Below are positions 34,688 to 43,367 of a DNA stretch of 53,276 bases, piece by piece (position 1 is the stretch's first letter; each line of letters opens with the position of its first letter). The notes beneath the pieces were generated by a model. That model ran no database searches and was not told where the DNA came from. It saw nothing but the letters and a program-made list of their open reading frames with translations. The DNA is from Paracoccus wurundjeri (GTDB lineage: Bacteria; Pseudomonadota; Alphaproteobacteria; Rhodobacterales; Rhodobacteraceae). The DNA lies in the NCBI RefSeq assembly GCF_030678915.1, contig NZ_JAUUTZ010000030.1:1-53276 (forward strand). The letters run 5' to 3'. A program made the translations under genes and the position numbers.

Positions 34688-35817
34688 GCGGGACCGACAC
34701 TGCCGAACGGATGCGGTTGCACCCCGATCCACCGCGCGTCACCCGTCTGTCGCGCAAAATGCTCATCGGTGTCGGGACCATCGCCTGCCTCGGGATCGGT
34801 GGGGCACTGATCTATGCGCTTCAGGCGCCTAAGACGGCGCCGGGCGATGAGGAACTCTACTCGACCCAGAATCGGACCACGGCGGATGGGCTTGCCGAAT
34901 TGCCGTCCGATTATACCGGCCCGGAACTCGGACCCGCGCTGCCCGGCGATCTCGGTGGGCCGATCCTGAAAACTCAGGAGCAGGGAAAACCGGTCGACCT
35001 GTCTGCCGTCCCTGTGCCCAGGGTCGATCCCGAGGAAGAGCGCCGCCGCACCGAAGAGGAAGCCGCAAGGCTCAGCGGCGTGTTTTTCGAGGCCGGGGCC
35101 GAAACCGGAAATGCGACAGCGAGCGCCGCCCGGCCGGGTCTGACCGGACTTGCCGGGCAACCCGGTTTAACAGATGCTCAAGACGAGCAGCGCACTTTCC
35201 TCGACGGTCCGGTGGACCGGCAGGTGGTGGCGCCGGATCGCGTCACGCCACCGGCCTCACCTAATATCCTTCAGGCGGGCTCGGTCATTCCGGCGGCGCT
35301 CATCACCGGCATCCGCTCCGATCTGCCCGGCCAGATCATCGCGCAGGTCACCGAGCCCGTCTATGACAGCCCCACCGGCTCGATCCTGCTGATCCCGCAG
35401 GGTACGCGGCTTATCGGCGCATATGATGACAGTGTCAGTTTCGGCCAGCGCCGGGTGCTACTGGTCTGGAACCGGCTGATTTTCCCGGATGGTAGCTCCA
35501 TCGTGCTGGAGCGTCTGGCGGGGGCCGATTCGGGCGGTTATGCCGGGCTCGAGGATGGCGTCGATTATCATTGGTGGGATCTGATGAAGGCCGCCGGTCT
35601 CTCGACGCTACTCGCGGCCGGGGCCGAATTCGCAACGGATGACGGGGACAGGCTGACCCGTGCCATCCGCGAAGGCGCGCTCGATACGATCAATGAGACC
35701 GGGCAGCAGATCGTCCAGCGGCAGTTACAGGTGAAACCGACATTGACCATCCGGCCGGGATTCCCGGTCAGGATCATTGTGACGAAAGATTTAATCTTGG
35801 AAAGCTTTGGAGATTGA
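34684..35817 (+). CDS. trbI: TrbI, VirB10-type core-complex protein
   Basis: A 377-aa protein with an N-terminal cytoplasmic tail, one membrane anchor (MLIGVGTIACLGIGGALIYAL), a linker rich in Pro and charged residues, and the VirB10/TrbI domain: QAGSVIPAALITGIRSDLPG, then ILLIPQGTRLIGAYDDSV and WDLMKAAGLSTLLAAGAEF. It spans both membranes. It is the last typical trb gene. Confidence 0.95.
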   Translation: MSGTDTAERMRLHPDPPRVTRLSRKMLIGVGTIACLGIGGALIYALQAPKTAPGDEELYSTQNRTTADGLAELPSDYTGPELGPALPGDLGGPILKTQEQGKPVDLSAVPVPRVDPEEERRRTEEEAARLSGVFFEAGAETGNATASAARPGLTGLAGQPGLTDAQDEQRTFLDGPVDRQVVAPDRVTPPASPNILQAGSVIPAALITGIRSDLPGQIIAQVTEPVYDSPTGSILLIPQGTRLIGAYDDSVSFGQRRVLLVWNRLIFPDGSSIVLERLAGADSGGYAGLEDGVDYHWWDLMKAAGLSTLLAAGAEFATDDGDRLTRAIREGALDTINETGQQIVQRQLQVKPTLTIRPGFPVRIIVTKDLILESFGD

Positions 35818-35818
35818 T

Positions 35819-36061
35819 ATGGAGAAACTGAAGCTCGGTCCGTTGCCCGATGATAAACCAATGAAAGTGACGGTGGAACTGCCCGCCAGCTTATATCGCG
35901 ATCTCGTTTCATATGGCAAGATTCTTGGTCGTGAGGGCGGGCAGGGCGCGATCCAGCCACAGAAACTCATCGTGCCTATGCTGGAACGCTTTTTCGCGAC
36001 GGATCGTGGCTTTGCAAGGGCACGGAAAAGCGTCCGCACCGGACATGGTCCCGGCGACTGA
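35819..36061 (+). CDS. DUF2274 domain protein
   Basis: An 80-aa protein (MEKLKLGPLPDDKPMKVTVE, then LPASLYRDLVSYG) matching the DUF2274 family that is regularly the last gene of Trb operons in alphaproteobacteria. It resembles a ribbon-helix-helix protein. The start at 35819 has GGAG seven bases upstream and lies one base after the trbI stop codon. Function unknown; it may regulate transfer genes. Confidence 0.85.
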   Translation: MEKLKLGPLPDDKPMKVTVELPASLYRDLVSYGKILGREGGQGAIQPQKLIVPMLERFFATDRGFARARKSVRTGHGPGD

Positions 36062-36091
36062 TGCTTCCTGAGTCACAGCCTGTAGCATCAG
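36058..36091. terminator. 8-bp inverted repeat between convergent operons
   Basis: CTGATGCT and AGCATCAG are separated by 18 bases, exactly between the stop of the DUF2274 gene and the stop of the CopG-like gene. It could be a bidirectional terminator, but the loop is long and there is no T-run. It may instead mark the joint at which the trb block was inverted relative to traG. Confidence 0.35.
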
Positions 36092-36093
36092 AA

Positions 36094-36525
36094 TCACCCC
36101 TCCTGTCCAGATTCCTCCGGCACTTCCTGGCGCAGCTTCGGACCACGCATCAGCCGGCGGCCGAGCGCCTCCAGAAACCGGTCATAGCGTTGCCCACCCT
36201 GCGCCCGTGCGCTCGCCTGCGCCGCCTCGGGCAGAGGTGGAGTCGAGGTCAGCCAGGATCTGATGAAGATCGCGAAGGCCTCGTTGGCAATGCCGATATC
36301 GCGCTCCAGCCGCTGCATGTTGCGGTCGAGCCGGTCGAGCCGCCGGCTCAGGGCAGCCTCCTGGCGTTCGTCGGCATCGGGCGTGAGAAAGGAGGCAATC
36401 GCCGCCTCGGCGACCAGCGAGCGGGATTTCGCGCGGCGATCGGCGTAATCGGCCAGCAGCAGCATCAGCTCGGGATCGAGATAGACCGAGAGCCGCTTCT
36501 TTTTCTCAGAACGTTCCGGCATCAT
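36094..36525 (-). CDS. CopG/ribbon-helix-helix-like transfer accessory protein
   Basis: A 143-aa protein with an N-terminal RHH-like segment (KKKRLSVYLDPELMLLLADY, then ADRRAKSRSLVAEAAIASFL) and a helical part rich in Arg/Leu heptads (SRRLDRLDRNMQRLERDIGI) that suggests a coiled coil. It is the usual partner gene after traG in this type of element. Its start is directly next to the traG stop. It likely binds DNA or the coupling protein. Confidence 0.85.
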   Translation of the reverse strand: MMPERSEKKKRLSVYLDPELMLLLADYADRRAKSRSLVAEAAIASFLTPDADERQEAALSRRLDRLDRNMQRLERDIGIANEAFAIFIRSWLTSTPPLPEAAQASARAQGGQRYDRFLEALGRRLMRGPKLRQEVPEESGQEG

Positions 36526-38613
36526 TCAGAGCTCCATTCCGTCATCCGGGTTCATCGAGATCTGTCGCGCGATCCGGCCCATATCGCGCTTCAGCACCTT
36601 GTTGTGAATCTGGTTCTGTCCAGGCCCATCGATATCCGGATCGAACTCGTTCTCCAGAGGCTCCGGCGGCTCCGCCGCGATCTTCTTCCGCGGCTCGAAG
36701 CCTGGTTCACGGCGCAGACCGGCATTCTCCGGATCACCGGACGACTTTGTATCGGCCCGCGGAACGTCGGTTGAGGCAGATACGGGATCACCGCCCTGCC
36801 CCCGGATATCCGAGGCCGGAACCACGCGCCCGGTCCAGTCATCAGGCCTCGTCTCACCACCCGTTTCCAGTTCTGGAACGGGCAGCAGGCGCTCCCGGAA
36901 CCGCGCATCCTCGAAATAGCGCGCCTTCTTTGCCCGGACCGGTGGCGTACCCGCGACCATGACGATCTCCTCCTCCGGCGGCAGCTGCATCACCTCACCG
37001 GGGGTGAGCAGCGGCCGTGCGGTGTCGGAACGCGAGACCATCAGATGACCGAGCCAGGGCGCCAGCCGGTGGCCCGCATAGTTCCGCATCGCCCGCTTCT
37101 CGGTGGCGGTGCCGAGCGAATCCGACACCCGCCTGGCGGTGCGTTCATCATTGGTGGCGAAGCAGACGCGGACATGGCAATTGTCGAGAATCGAATTGTT
37201 CGACCCGTAAGCCTTCTCGATCTGGTTCAGGGATTGCGCGATCAGGAACGCCTTGATGCCGTATCCCGCCATGAAGGCCAGTGCGGATTCGAAGAAATCG
37301 AGCCGACCGAGTGCCGGGAATTCATCAAGCATCATCAGCACCCGATGGCCGCGATCCTTCGCATGCAGATCCTCGGTCAGCCTGCGGCCGATCTGGTTCA
37401 GAACCAGCCGGATCAGCGGTTTGGTGCGCGAGATATCCGAGGGTGGCACCACCAGATAGAGCGTCGCGGGTGTCCCGCCCGCGCCCAGATCGGCAATGCG
37501 CCAGTCGCAGCGGCGGGTGACCCGTGCCACCACCGGATCGCGGTAAAGGCCGAGAAAGGACATGGCGGTCGACAGCACGCCGGAGCGTTCATTAACGGCC
37601 TTGTTCAGAAGCTCGCGGGCCGCGGAGGCGATGACGGGATGCGGCCCGGCCGCACCCAGATGCGGGGTGCGCATCATCGCGGCGAGCGTCGTCTCGATCG
37701 GTCGGCGCGGATCGGAGAGGAAGGCGGCAACCCCGGCCAGCGTCTTGTCCGGCTCGGCATAGAGCACATGCAGGATGGCACCGACCAGCAGGCTGTGGCT
37801 GGTCTTCTCCCAGTGATTGTGCCTCTCCAGCGAGCCTTCGGGATCGACCAGGACATCGGCGATGTTCTGGACATCGCGCACCTCCCATTCGCCGCGGCGC
37901 ACCTCCAGCAGCGGATTATAGGCGGATGACCGGGGATTGGTCGGATCGAACAGCAGCACGCGGCCATGTTGCGCACGGAACCCGGCCGTCAATTGCCAGT
38001 TCTCGCCCTTGATATCATGGACGATCGCCGATCCCGGCCAGGTCAGGAGCGTCGGCACCACGAGGCCGACGCCCTTGCCGGAGCGAGTCGGCGCGAAACA
38101 CAGCACATGTTCCGGGCCGTCATGGCGCAGATAGTCCCTGTCATATCTGCCGAGAACGACCCCGTCGGGGCCGAGTAGCCCGGCCTGCGCGATCTCGGCG
38201 GGTTCCGCCCAGCGCGCCGACCCGAAGATATCGACATCCGTTGCCTCCCGTGCCCTACAGACCGACATCAGGATGGCGATAGCAATCGCGAGAAAGCCCC
38301 CCGACGCCGCGATGATGCCGCCCTCCACGAAAATCCGCGGTGCATAGGCGTCATAGAAATACCACCACCAGAACAGCGCGGGCGGGTAATAGACCGGCCA
38401 GCCCGCCAGTTCAAACCAGGCCGGACCGAGCTGTGGCTGGAAGCCGAGACGCCATCCCACCCATTGCGTCGCCATCCAGGTGGTGGCGAGCACGATCAGG
38501 GAGACGATAAGGATCTGACCCCAGAGGATGCGGGTGGCGGACAAGGCGTGATTTGTTCCCTGCTGGTTTCCGATATGATCGAAAAAAGCCCGCTTTCCGC
38601 CGGTTGCAACCAC
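36526..38613 (-). CDS. traG: TraG, VirD4-type coupling protein
   Basis: A 695-aa type IV coupling protein that brings the relaxase-DNA complex to the channel. N-terminal membrane segments (LIVSLIVLATTWMATQWVGW and a second one near residue 90) are followed by Walker A CFAPTRSGKGVGLVVPTLL near residue 175 and Walker B RVLMMLDEFPALGRLDF. The GTG at 38613 has GGAAGG upstream and gives the full family length; no better start is seen. The C-terminal tail is rich in charged residues and Pro. Confidence 0.95.
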   Translation of the reverse strand: MVATGGKRAFFDHIGNQQGTNHALSATRILWGQILIVSLIVLATTWMATQWVGWRLGFQPQLGPAWFELAGWPVYYPPALFWWWYFYDAYAPRIFVEGGIIAASGGFLAIAIAILMSVCRAREATDVDIFGSARWAEPAEIAQAGLLGPDGVVLGRYDRDYLRHDGPEHVLCFAPTRSGKGVGLVVPTLLTWPGSAIVHDIKGENWQLTAGFRAQHGRVLLFDPTNPRSSAYNPLLEVRRGEWEVRDVQNIADVLVDPEGSLERHNHWEKTSHSLLVGAILHVLYAEPDKTLAGVAAFLSDPRRPIETTLAAMMRTPHLGAAGPHPVIASAARELLNKAVNERSGVLSTAMSFLGLYRDPVVARVTRRCDWRIADLGAGGTPATLYLVVPPSDISRTKPLIRLVLNQIGRRLTEDLHAKDRGHRVLMMLDEFPALGRLDFFESALAFMAGYGIKAFLIAQSLNQIEKAYGSNNSILDNCHVRVCFATNDERTARRVSDSLGTATEKRAMRNYAGHRLAPWLGHLMVSRSDTARPLLTPGEVMQLPPEEEIVMVAGTPPVRAKKARYFEDARFRERLLPVPELETGGETRPDDWTGRVVPASDIRGQGGDPVSASTDVPRADTKSSGDPENAGLRREPGFEPRKKIAAEPPEPLENEFDPDIDGPGQNQIHNKVLKRDMGRIARQISMNPDDGMEL

Positions 38614-38816
38614 AATCCTTCCGGAGATCGCAATGCGGCGAAGGGAGGCGTAAAAATACCGGCAGGCTGCGAGGCGCGGTCTTCACAACCACCCCTGTCA
38701 CCATCGTGTCGAAACCAGCTTCTGACATTGCCCGGCGATTCGCTGCCGGTCATATCCCGGCCGGGCGACCACAGGAGACCAGTAGGTAACGACGTCTGAG
38801 ACCGGCACGGTCCTTG

Positions 38817-39254
38817 CTAGGTCGCGGGCAGTTCCTTCAGCGGATTCATATAAGGGACGCCGAGCGGCGCGAAATGCCGCTCATTGGCGGTCAGCACCGT
38901 GAGACCATGCGCGGCCGCCGTCGCGGCGATGGCGATATCCTCGAAACCCGGATCATGCGCGCGCGCCCGGTCGAGGATCGCACCGGCCTCGCGGGCCTCG
39001 CTCACGCCGAAGGGCAGGATCCGGCTGGCATGGAAATGCTCCACGGCAGCAAGCCAGCGGCGCAACGCCGCAGCCTTAGTGGTCGCACCGATCCGGACCG
39101 CCCGGGCAATGCCCGCCTCGATCTCGGCGATGGTGATGGCCGACAGGTAGAGCCCGTCGCTATGCGCCCGTATCCAGTCCCCGAGGGTGTCCGCCCCGGC
39201 ATCGCGCCGGGTCGGCGCCGAGGCCGAAATGATGTTGGTGTCGAGCAGATACAA
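38817..39254 (-). CDS. vapC: VapC-like PIN-domain toxin
   Basis: A 145-aa PIN-domain RNase. The acidic residues are visible in LLDTNIIS, AEIEAGIAR and PGFEDIAIAATAAAHG, and LTVLTANERHF is the usual C-terminal motif. Such toxins cut specific RNAs. It starts at a TTG (39254), two bases after the antitoxin stop, with no other start in frame before the DTN motif. It sits in the transfer region between traG and the relaxase, a usual place for an addiction module. Confidence 0.9.
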   Translation of the reverse strand: MYLLDTNIISASAPTRRDAGADTLGDWIRAHSDGLYLSAITIAEIEAGIARAVRIGATTKAAALRRWLAAVEHFHASRILPFGVSEAREAGAILDRARAHDPGFEDIAIAATAAAHGLTVLTANERHFAPLGVPYMNPLKELPAT

Positions 39255-39256
39255 GT

Positions 39257-39508
39257 TCAGAGACCGGTATCCCGCAACGCCCGCGCGGGTTTGCGGGACC
39301 GTTCGGGGATATCGCCGGGCTCCCCGGGAAAGACCCGCAGCAGATCGGCGAAATCCGGCACCCGGGAGATGCGCTGCCATTCCTCGAAGGAGAGCAGTAC
39401 GGCCTCCCTGCGGCCATGGCGGGTGATCACCGTCGGCTCTCCCGACACCGCCAGATCGACCACGGCCGATAGCGTCGCCTTGGCATCCCTGAGCTGGAGT
39501 TCCTTCAT
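39257..39508 (-). CDS. Phd/YefM-type antitoxin of the VapBC-like pair
   Basis: An 83-aa antitoxin, MKELQLRDAKATLSAVVDLA followed by GEPTVITRHGRREAVLLSFE, the Phd/YefM DNA-binding fold. Its C-terminal tail (residues from about 55) would wrap the PIN toxin. The start at 39508 has GGAG upstream. It is the first gene of the pair and likely represses its own promoter. Confidence 0.9.
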   Translation of the reverse strand: MKELQLRDAKATLSAVVDLAVSGEPTVITRHGRREAVLLSFEEWQRISRVPDFADLLRVFPGEPGDIPERSRKPARALRDTGL

Positions 39509-39614
39509 GATCATCTCCATTGTGACTACAGATAGTCATATAGGGACATACGTACCTCCCGTCAAGACAACTCCAGGCGCATCGGTTCTCTCTGCAACAG
39601 CTTTCCATACCGTT

Positions 39615-41354
39615 TCACAGCCCCAGCCCGCGCTTGCGGCCAAAAGACCAGTCCACGCCACCATCCCCGCGCGCAACACCGGAGACATGCCGGTCGAGAT
39701 GCGTCTCGAGCGAGGGCGACCAGGGCACCAGCCGGAATCCCAACCCGTCATCGATCATGGCGAAACGGCCGGAAGCCAGTGCGTATCGCTGACGGTAGGT
39801 GCCCGCGACATTCTCTCCGCGGGCGGTACGGGTGAAGGGCTGACGGGTCTCCGCGACCAGTTTCCCGGCAAGCGCATCGACCTCGCGGCTGCGCAGGGTC
39901 TCGAGCAGCCGGCGCGCGAAGACGATCCGCCCGCCTTGTCGTTCGGCGAGACCCTCGCCGATCAAATGCCCGACGCGCCGGTCCAGCGCCTCTCGCACCT
40001 CGGCACCGAAGCCGGTCCCGGAGAGCGGGACGGGATCCCGGGCAAGGGCCTGCCGGTCGAGCCAGGTTGCCCCCGTCGCGCTGATCTGGGCGGAGAGATC
40101 GAGATCGGAGCGGGCCGCCAGCGCGACACGGCGGATGCCACGCGCATCCTCATATGCTCGCAGCTCGACGATCGAGCCAGACGGGCTGTCACCTGCGGCA
40201 TCGAGATGCGGCAGACTGATGTGATGGGTGCGGCCGTCCACACCATCGATCACGGCATAGGCGGTACCTGTCAGCTCGTCATCATGGCCGCGCTCCACGA
40301 GACGGCCGATGACCGGCGTGTCGATGCCTCCCCCATCCAGCACATAACCGGCAGGGCCGCGCGCGATGCCGCGTTCGGTCAGCGCGCGATGCATGCGTTT
40401 GATGATATCGCCACGCTCCCCCATCTCACGGAGGGTCGGCTCGGCTTCTTGCAACATCACCCATTGGCCCGGCCCAACCCGGTTCGCCAGTCCCAGGCTT
40501 TCCAGCCGCCGCAACCGTCCGATCTTCTGGGGCAGGTAGTCGTCACCGCGACCATCCACCGCCGGCGCCATGTCGATGATCCCGGAGCTGCCGGCATCAC
40601 GGACGAGCTGGCGGTCGAGTGCAGTCCAGCGCTCCGCCCCGACCTGCCGTTCAAGGCTGCGGCGGATCTCCAGCTCATGCCGCGGCCCCAGTTCCCGGGT
40701 GATCAGGTCCTGCGCCCGATCGCGCATCCCCTCCCTGATATAGTCCCGGGAGATGACGAGATCACGACCGTCATCGGCCCGGCCCCGCAGGATGACATGG
40801 AGATGCGGATTGCCGGTGTTCCAGTGATCGGTGGCGATCCAATCGAGCTCCGTGCCGAGATCCTTTCCCGCCTGCGCCATCAGCTCGCGCGTAAAGCGTT
40901 TCAGATCCGCCATATCGGCGGTATCCTCAGGGGAGACGATGAAGCGGAAATGGTGCCGGTCCCCCCGGCAGCGCTTCGTGAAACCCTTCACATCCGCATC
41001 CTCCGTCTCAGGACCGAACATCCGGGCCCTTTCCCCGTCCCGGGTGACGCCGTCGCGGCGCAGATATCCGAGATGCCGCGTGAGCGCAGCGGGCTGGCCG
41101 CGATGGCGAACCACCCGCGCCTTGACGGTACAGAGACGCGAACGACCGGTGATCAGCCTGTTGGCGCGGAGGCTGGCGGCACGGCCCCGGCCCATGCGTG
41201 AGGCGCCCGGCGAAACCACCCGGCCATTGCGCGAGATGCGCCCGCCCGCCTTCTGCGCGGCGGAGAGCGCCTGCGCCACGAAGGGCCGCGCCCGCTGGCT
41301 GCGGCTGGACCGGATACGCCCCGGGCGGATGCGGAACTCATCCTCGTGGCTCAT
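39615..41354 (-). CDS. Relaxase with DUF3363 (TraI/VirD2-like mobilisation nuclease)
   Basis: A 579-aa relaxase that would nick oriT and lead the strand into the recipient. The N-terminal part is Arg-rich. The likely catalytic-tyrosine region is ALTRHLGYLRRDG, and the metal-binding histidines lie in TDHWNTGNPHLHVILRGR near residue 180. The rest matches the long DUF3363 region found in such elements. The ATG at 41354 (MSHEDEFRI) is preferred to the upstream one at 41465, which would run through the hairpin region. Confidence 0.92.
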   Translation of the reverse strand: MSHEDEFRIRPGRIRSSRSQRARPFVAQALSAAQKAGGRISRNGRVVSPGASRMGRGRAASLRANRLITGRSRLCTVKARVVRHRGQPAALTRHLGYLRRDGVTRDGERARMFGPETEDADVKGFTKRCRGDRHHFRFIVSPEDTADMADLKRFTRELMAQAGKDLGTELDWIATDHWNTGNPHLHVILRGRADDGRDLVISRDYIREGMRDRAQDLITRELGPRHELEIRRSLERQVGAERWTALDRQLVRDAGSSGIIDMAPAVDGRGDDYLPQKIGRLRRLESLGLANRVGPGQWVMLQEAEPTLREMGERGDIIKRMHRALTERGIARGPAGYVLDGGGIDTPVIGRLVERGHDDELTGTAYAVIDGVDGRTHHISLPHLDAAGDSPSGSIVELRAYEDARGIRRVALAARSDLDLSAQISATGATWLDRQALARDPVPLSGTGFGAEVREALDRRVGHLIGEGLAERQGGRIVFARRLLETLRSREVDALAGKLVAETRQPFTRTARGENVAGTYRQRYALASGRFAMIDDGLGFRLVPWSPSLETHLDRHVSGVARGDGGVDWSFGRKRGLGL

Positions 41355-41439
41355 GGCCGGATATCCCGCGAGCTGCGGAATTCCATGAATTCGCAGGAAA
41401 AGGGACATGGGCGCGATGTGCAAAAATGCGCCGCGAGGT

Positions 41440-41505
41440 GCGCAAAATGCCGGGAAACCCGGCAAACACGACCGCCTCTCATGCCCGCGATGTGCGGGCT
41501 TTTAT
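41440..41505. other. Hairpin cluster upstream of the relaxase, candidate oriT
   Basis: Two perfect inverted repeats lie just upstream of the relaxase: TGCCGGG-AAA-CCCGGCA (41448-41464) and GCCCGC-GATGT-GCGGGC (41483-41499), followed by TTTT. Two near-copies of GTGCAAAAATGC lie before them. oriT regions often combine such repeats next to the relaxase gene, but no nic-site match could be tested. The wider 41355-41675 stretch has no gene that I can support. Confidence 0.35.
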
Positions 41506-41675
41506 CTTGCATTGCTCCCACCACCCTTCCGCTTTTCCCGCCGCTCCCGCATCCTCCGCGACAGCTCCTGAAAAACTGCGATAATTCCCGAAGATCATCG
41601 AGCTTCCGCGTATAAGCGAATTCGATATACATGACTGCCCGTCGAAACCGGTTGCGGGACAATCCGGACGCATGG

Positions 41676-42440
41676 TCATTGTGCAACTCCGGTGCCGGAA
41701 CGGCGGACGAACAGCCCGCCGGATTGCGGTGCAGCGGTGATTTCGCCACGTGCTGGAATGGCATTCCGGGCACCTTTTGAAGAGCCGCCCGGTTGCACGG
41801 AATCCGCAGTCGTATCGGGATCGGACTGCATGACGAAGAGCGATGCCTCGCGCCAATCGGCGGGCGACACCGCAGTGGAACCGCCGCCAGGAAGCGCGTC
41901 GCCCCCCAGCAGTGGCGCCAGCCTGGCGACATAGGCGCGGGTCTCGGCCGGCAGTTTCCGCCCCGAGGCCAGGTAGTCGTCATATCGCCCCGGCCCGGCA
42001 TTATAGGCCGCCAGCATGCCGGTGACGGTGCCGTAGCGGTCGTACATCTCGCGCAGATAGGCCGCGCCGGCGAGGATGTTGTCGCGCGGCGCGAACGGAT
42101 CACTGCCGAGCCCATGGCGCCGGCGCACCACCGTCCAAGTTTCGGGCATGATCTGCATCAGGCCCATGGCGCCCTTGGGCGAGACCGCCAGCGGATCGCC
42201 CCGGCTTTCGACATGGCGAACGGCGCGGATCCAACCCGCCGGAATGCCGAAGCGCTGCGAGGCTTCCGCGATATGGGCCGCGAACGGATCGCGGGTTTCC
42301 TGCGCCGCCGGTTGCACGTTCTGCGCCAGCGGACCAGCCGTCGGGATGACAGCGACGGTGAGGCCAAAAAGAAGAGGAGCAGCGATACGACGGCGGCGGT
42401 CGCACCGCGAACCGGCACTGAGAATGCAGCAAACCGGCAT
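41676..42440 (-). CDS. Lytic transglycosylase, VirB1-like
   Basis: A 254-aa exported SLT-domain protein. After a signal region (AAPLLFGLTVAVIPTAGPLA) comes FGIPAGWIRAVRHVESRGDP with the catalytic Glu, then GAMGLMQIMPETW and AAYNAGPGRYDDYL. It opens the peptidoglycan for the transfer apparatus. It follows the DUF736 gene by three bases. Confidence 0.93.
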   Translation of the reverse strand: MPVCCILSAGSRCDRRRRIAAPLLFGLTVAVIPTAGPLAQNVQPAAQETRDPFAAHIAEASQRFGIPAGWIRAVRHVESRGDPLAVSPKGAMGLMQIMPETWTVVRRRHGLGSDPFAPRDNILAGAAYLREMYDRYGTVTGMLAAYNAGPGRYDDYLASGRKLPAETRAYVARLAPLLGGDALPGGGSTAVSPADWREASLFVMQSDPDTTADSVQPGGSSKGARNAIPARGEITAAPQSGGLFVRRSGTGVAQ

Positions 42441-42443
42441 GAT

Positions 42444-42776
42444 TCAACCCCTGCCCTCGCGCTTCGGTAGCCGGCTCCAGTGCAGCGACCATGCGGAACC
42501 ACCGTTACGAAACAGATGGGCGCGGATCGGCTGCGGCAGGGCTGGATCGCCGATCAGCAACGACAGAAAGGTTCCGGCACGCTCGCCGGTCTTTTTCCAC
42601 CCCGCACCAATTTCCGGCCCGTCGGCATCGGTACCGTTGTGGATCCGATAATCCGGTGCGTTCTCCGCATTTGACGCATCGACTGCAATGATGGTGATCT
42701 CGCTGTCGAGCGTGAGCGTCCGGATACGGCCGGAAAAGCCGGTTTCCGTGGCGATAAATTCTCCGATCTGTGGCAT
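42444..42776 (-). CDS. DUF736 protein
   Basis: A 110-aa protein (MPQIGEFIATETGFSGRIRT, then AGWKKTGERAGTFLSLLIGD) that matches the DUF736 family. These are common in conjugative plasmids and ICEs of alphaproteobacteria next to the relaxase and lytic transglycosylase genes. Function unknown. Confidence 0.9.
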   Translation of the reverse strand: MPQIGEFIATETGFSGRIRTLTLDSEITIIAVDASNAENAPDYRIHNGTDADGPEIGAGWKKTGERAGTFLSLLIGDPALPQPIRAHLFRNGGSAWSLHWSRLPKREGRG

Positions 42777-42809
42777 GAGGTAATCCTTCTTCTGTGGTTG
42801 GTAGGAGGT

Positions 42810-43367
42810 TCAACGGCGCGGTGATGTCGATGCCGCATGCAAATCATGGCGATGCTGACCATGGTCGTCGGTCCAGAGCGGGACCGCGCGACCGATGACG
42901 GAACGGGCGGGGAGTGGACCGAAATAGCGGCTGTCGAGACTGTCGCGGACACGCGTATTCAGCAGGAATATCTCATCTGCACCAATCACCCGGCAGCCCT
43001 GCCAGACCGGCAGGGCGCGGCCCTGGCTGTCGCGGGACAGTGCCGCTGCGACCTCGATGCCGTTGATCGTAACCGTGCTACCGGATCGGCAGACCTCCTG
43101 CTCCGGCAGTGCCGCGATATGCTTCATGAGCGGCACATCGGCACCGGCGTAGCCGCGTGCGGTGATGAACCGTTCCAGTGCATCGGGCGGTTCAACCGCG
43201 ACCATGTCGCCGACGGTCAGGGTGTCGACGGGTCGCAGGGCATAGATCCCGATGGGCACGCTGGCGGAGGCGTTCCAGATCACCCGCGGGATGATGTCGA
43301 GCAATGACAAAGCACCAATGGCGCATAGCGCGAAGCCGGTTGCGGCGAGATAGGCAGCCCGCATCAT
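42810..43367 (-). CDS. traF: TraF-like conjugal signal peptidase (S26)
   Basis: A 185-aa S26 peptidase of the TraF type, which processes and cyclises the pilin. It has an N-terminal membrane segment (ATGFALCAIGALSLLDIIP), the nucleophile region ASVPIGIYALRPV with the Ser, MKHIAALPEQEV with the Lys, and DSLDSRYFGPLPARSVIGRA near the end. The start at 43367 overlaps the DUF2840 stop as ATGA. Confidence 0.93.
   Translation of the reverse strand: MMRAAYLAATGFALCAIGALSLLDIIPRVIWNASASVPIGIYALRPVDTLTVGDMVAVEPPDALERFITARGYAGADVPLMKHIAALPEQEVCRSGSTVTINGIEVAAALSRDSQGRALPVWQGCRVIGADEIFLLNTRVRDSLDSRYFGPLPARSVIGRAVPLWTDDHGQHRHDLHAASTSPRR

Noticed and set aside
37045..37929. A 294-codon open frame opposite traG
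   Set aside because: Shadow of TraG; no motif and composition dominated by Arg, Gly and Gln.
38814..41201. A 795-codon open frame on the plus strand
   Set aside because: It is antisense to vapC, the antitoxin and the relaxase, all of which have clear family motifs; its composition is that of a shadow frame in GC-rich DNA.
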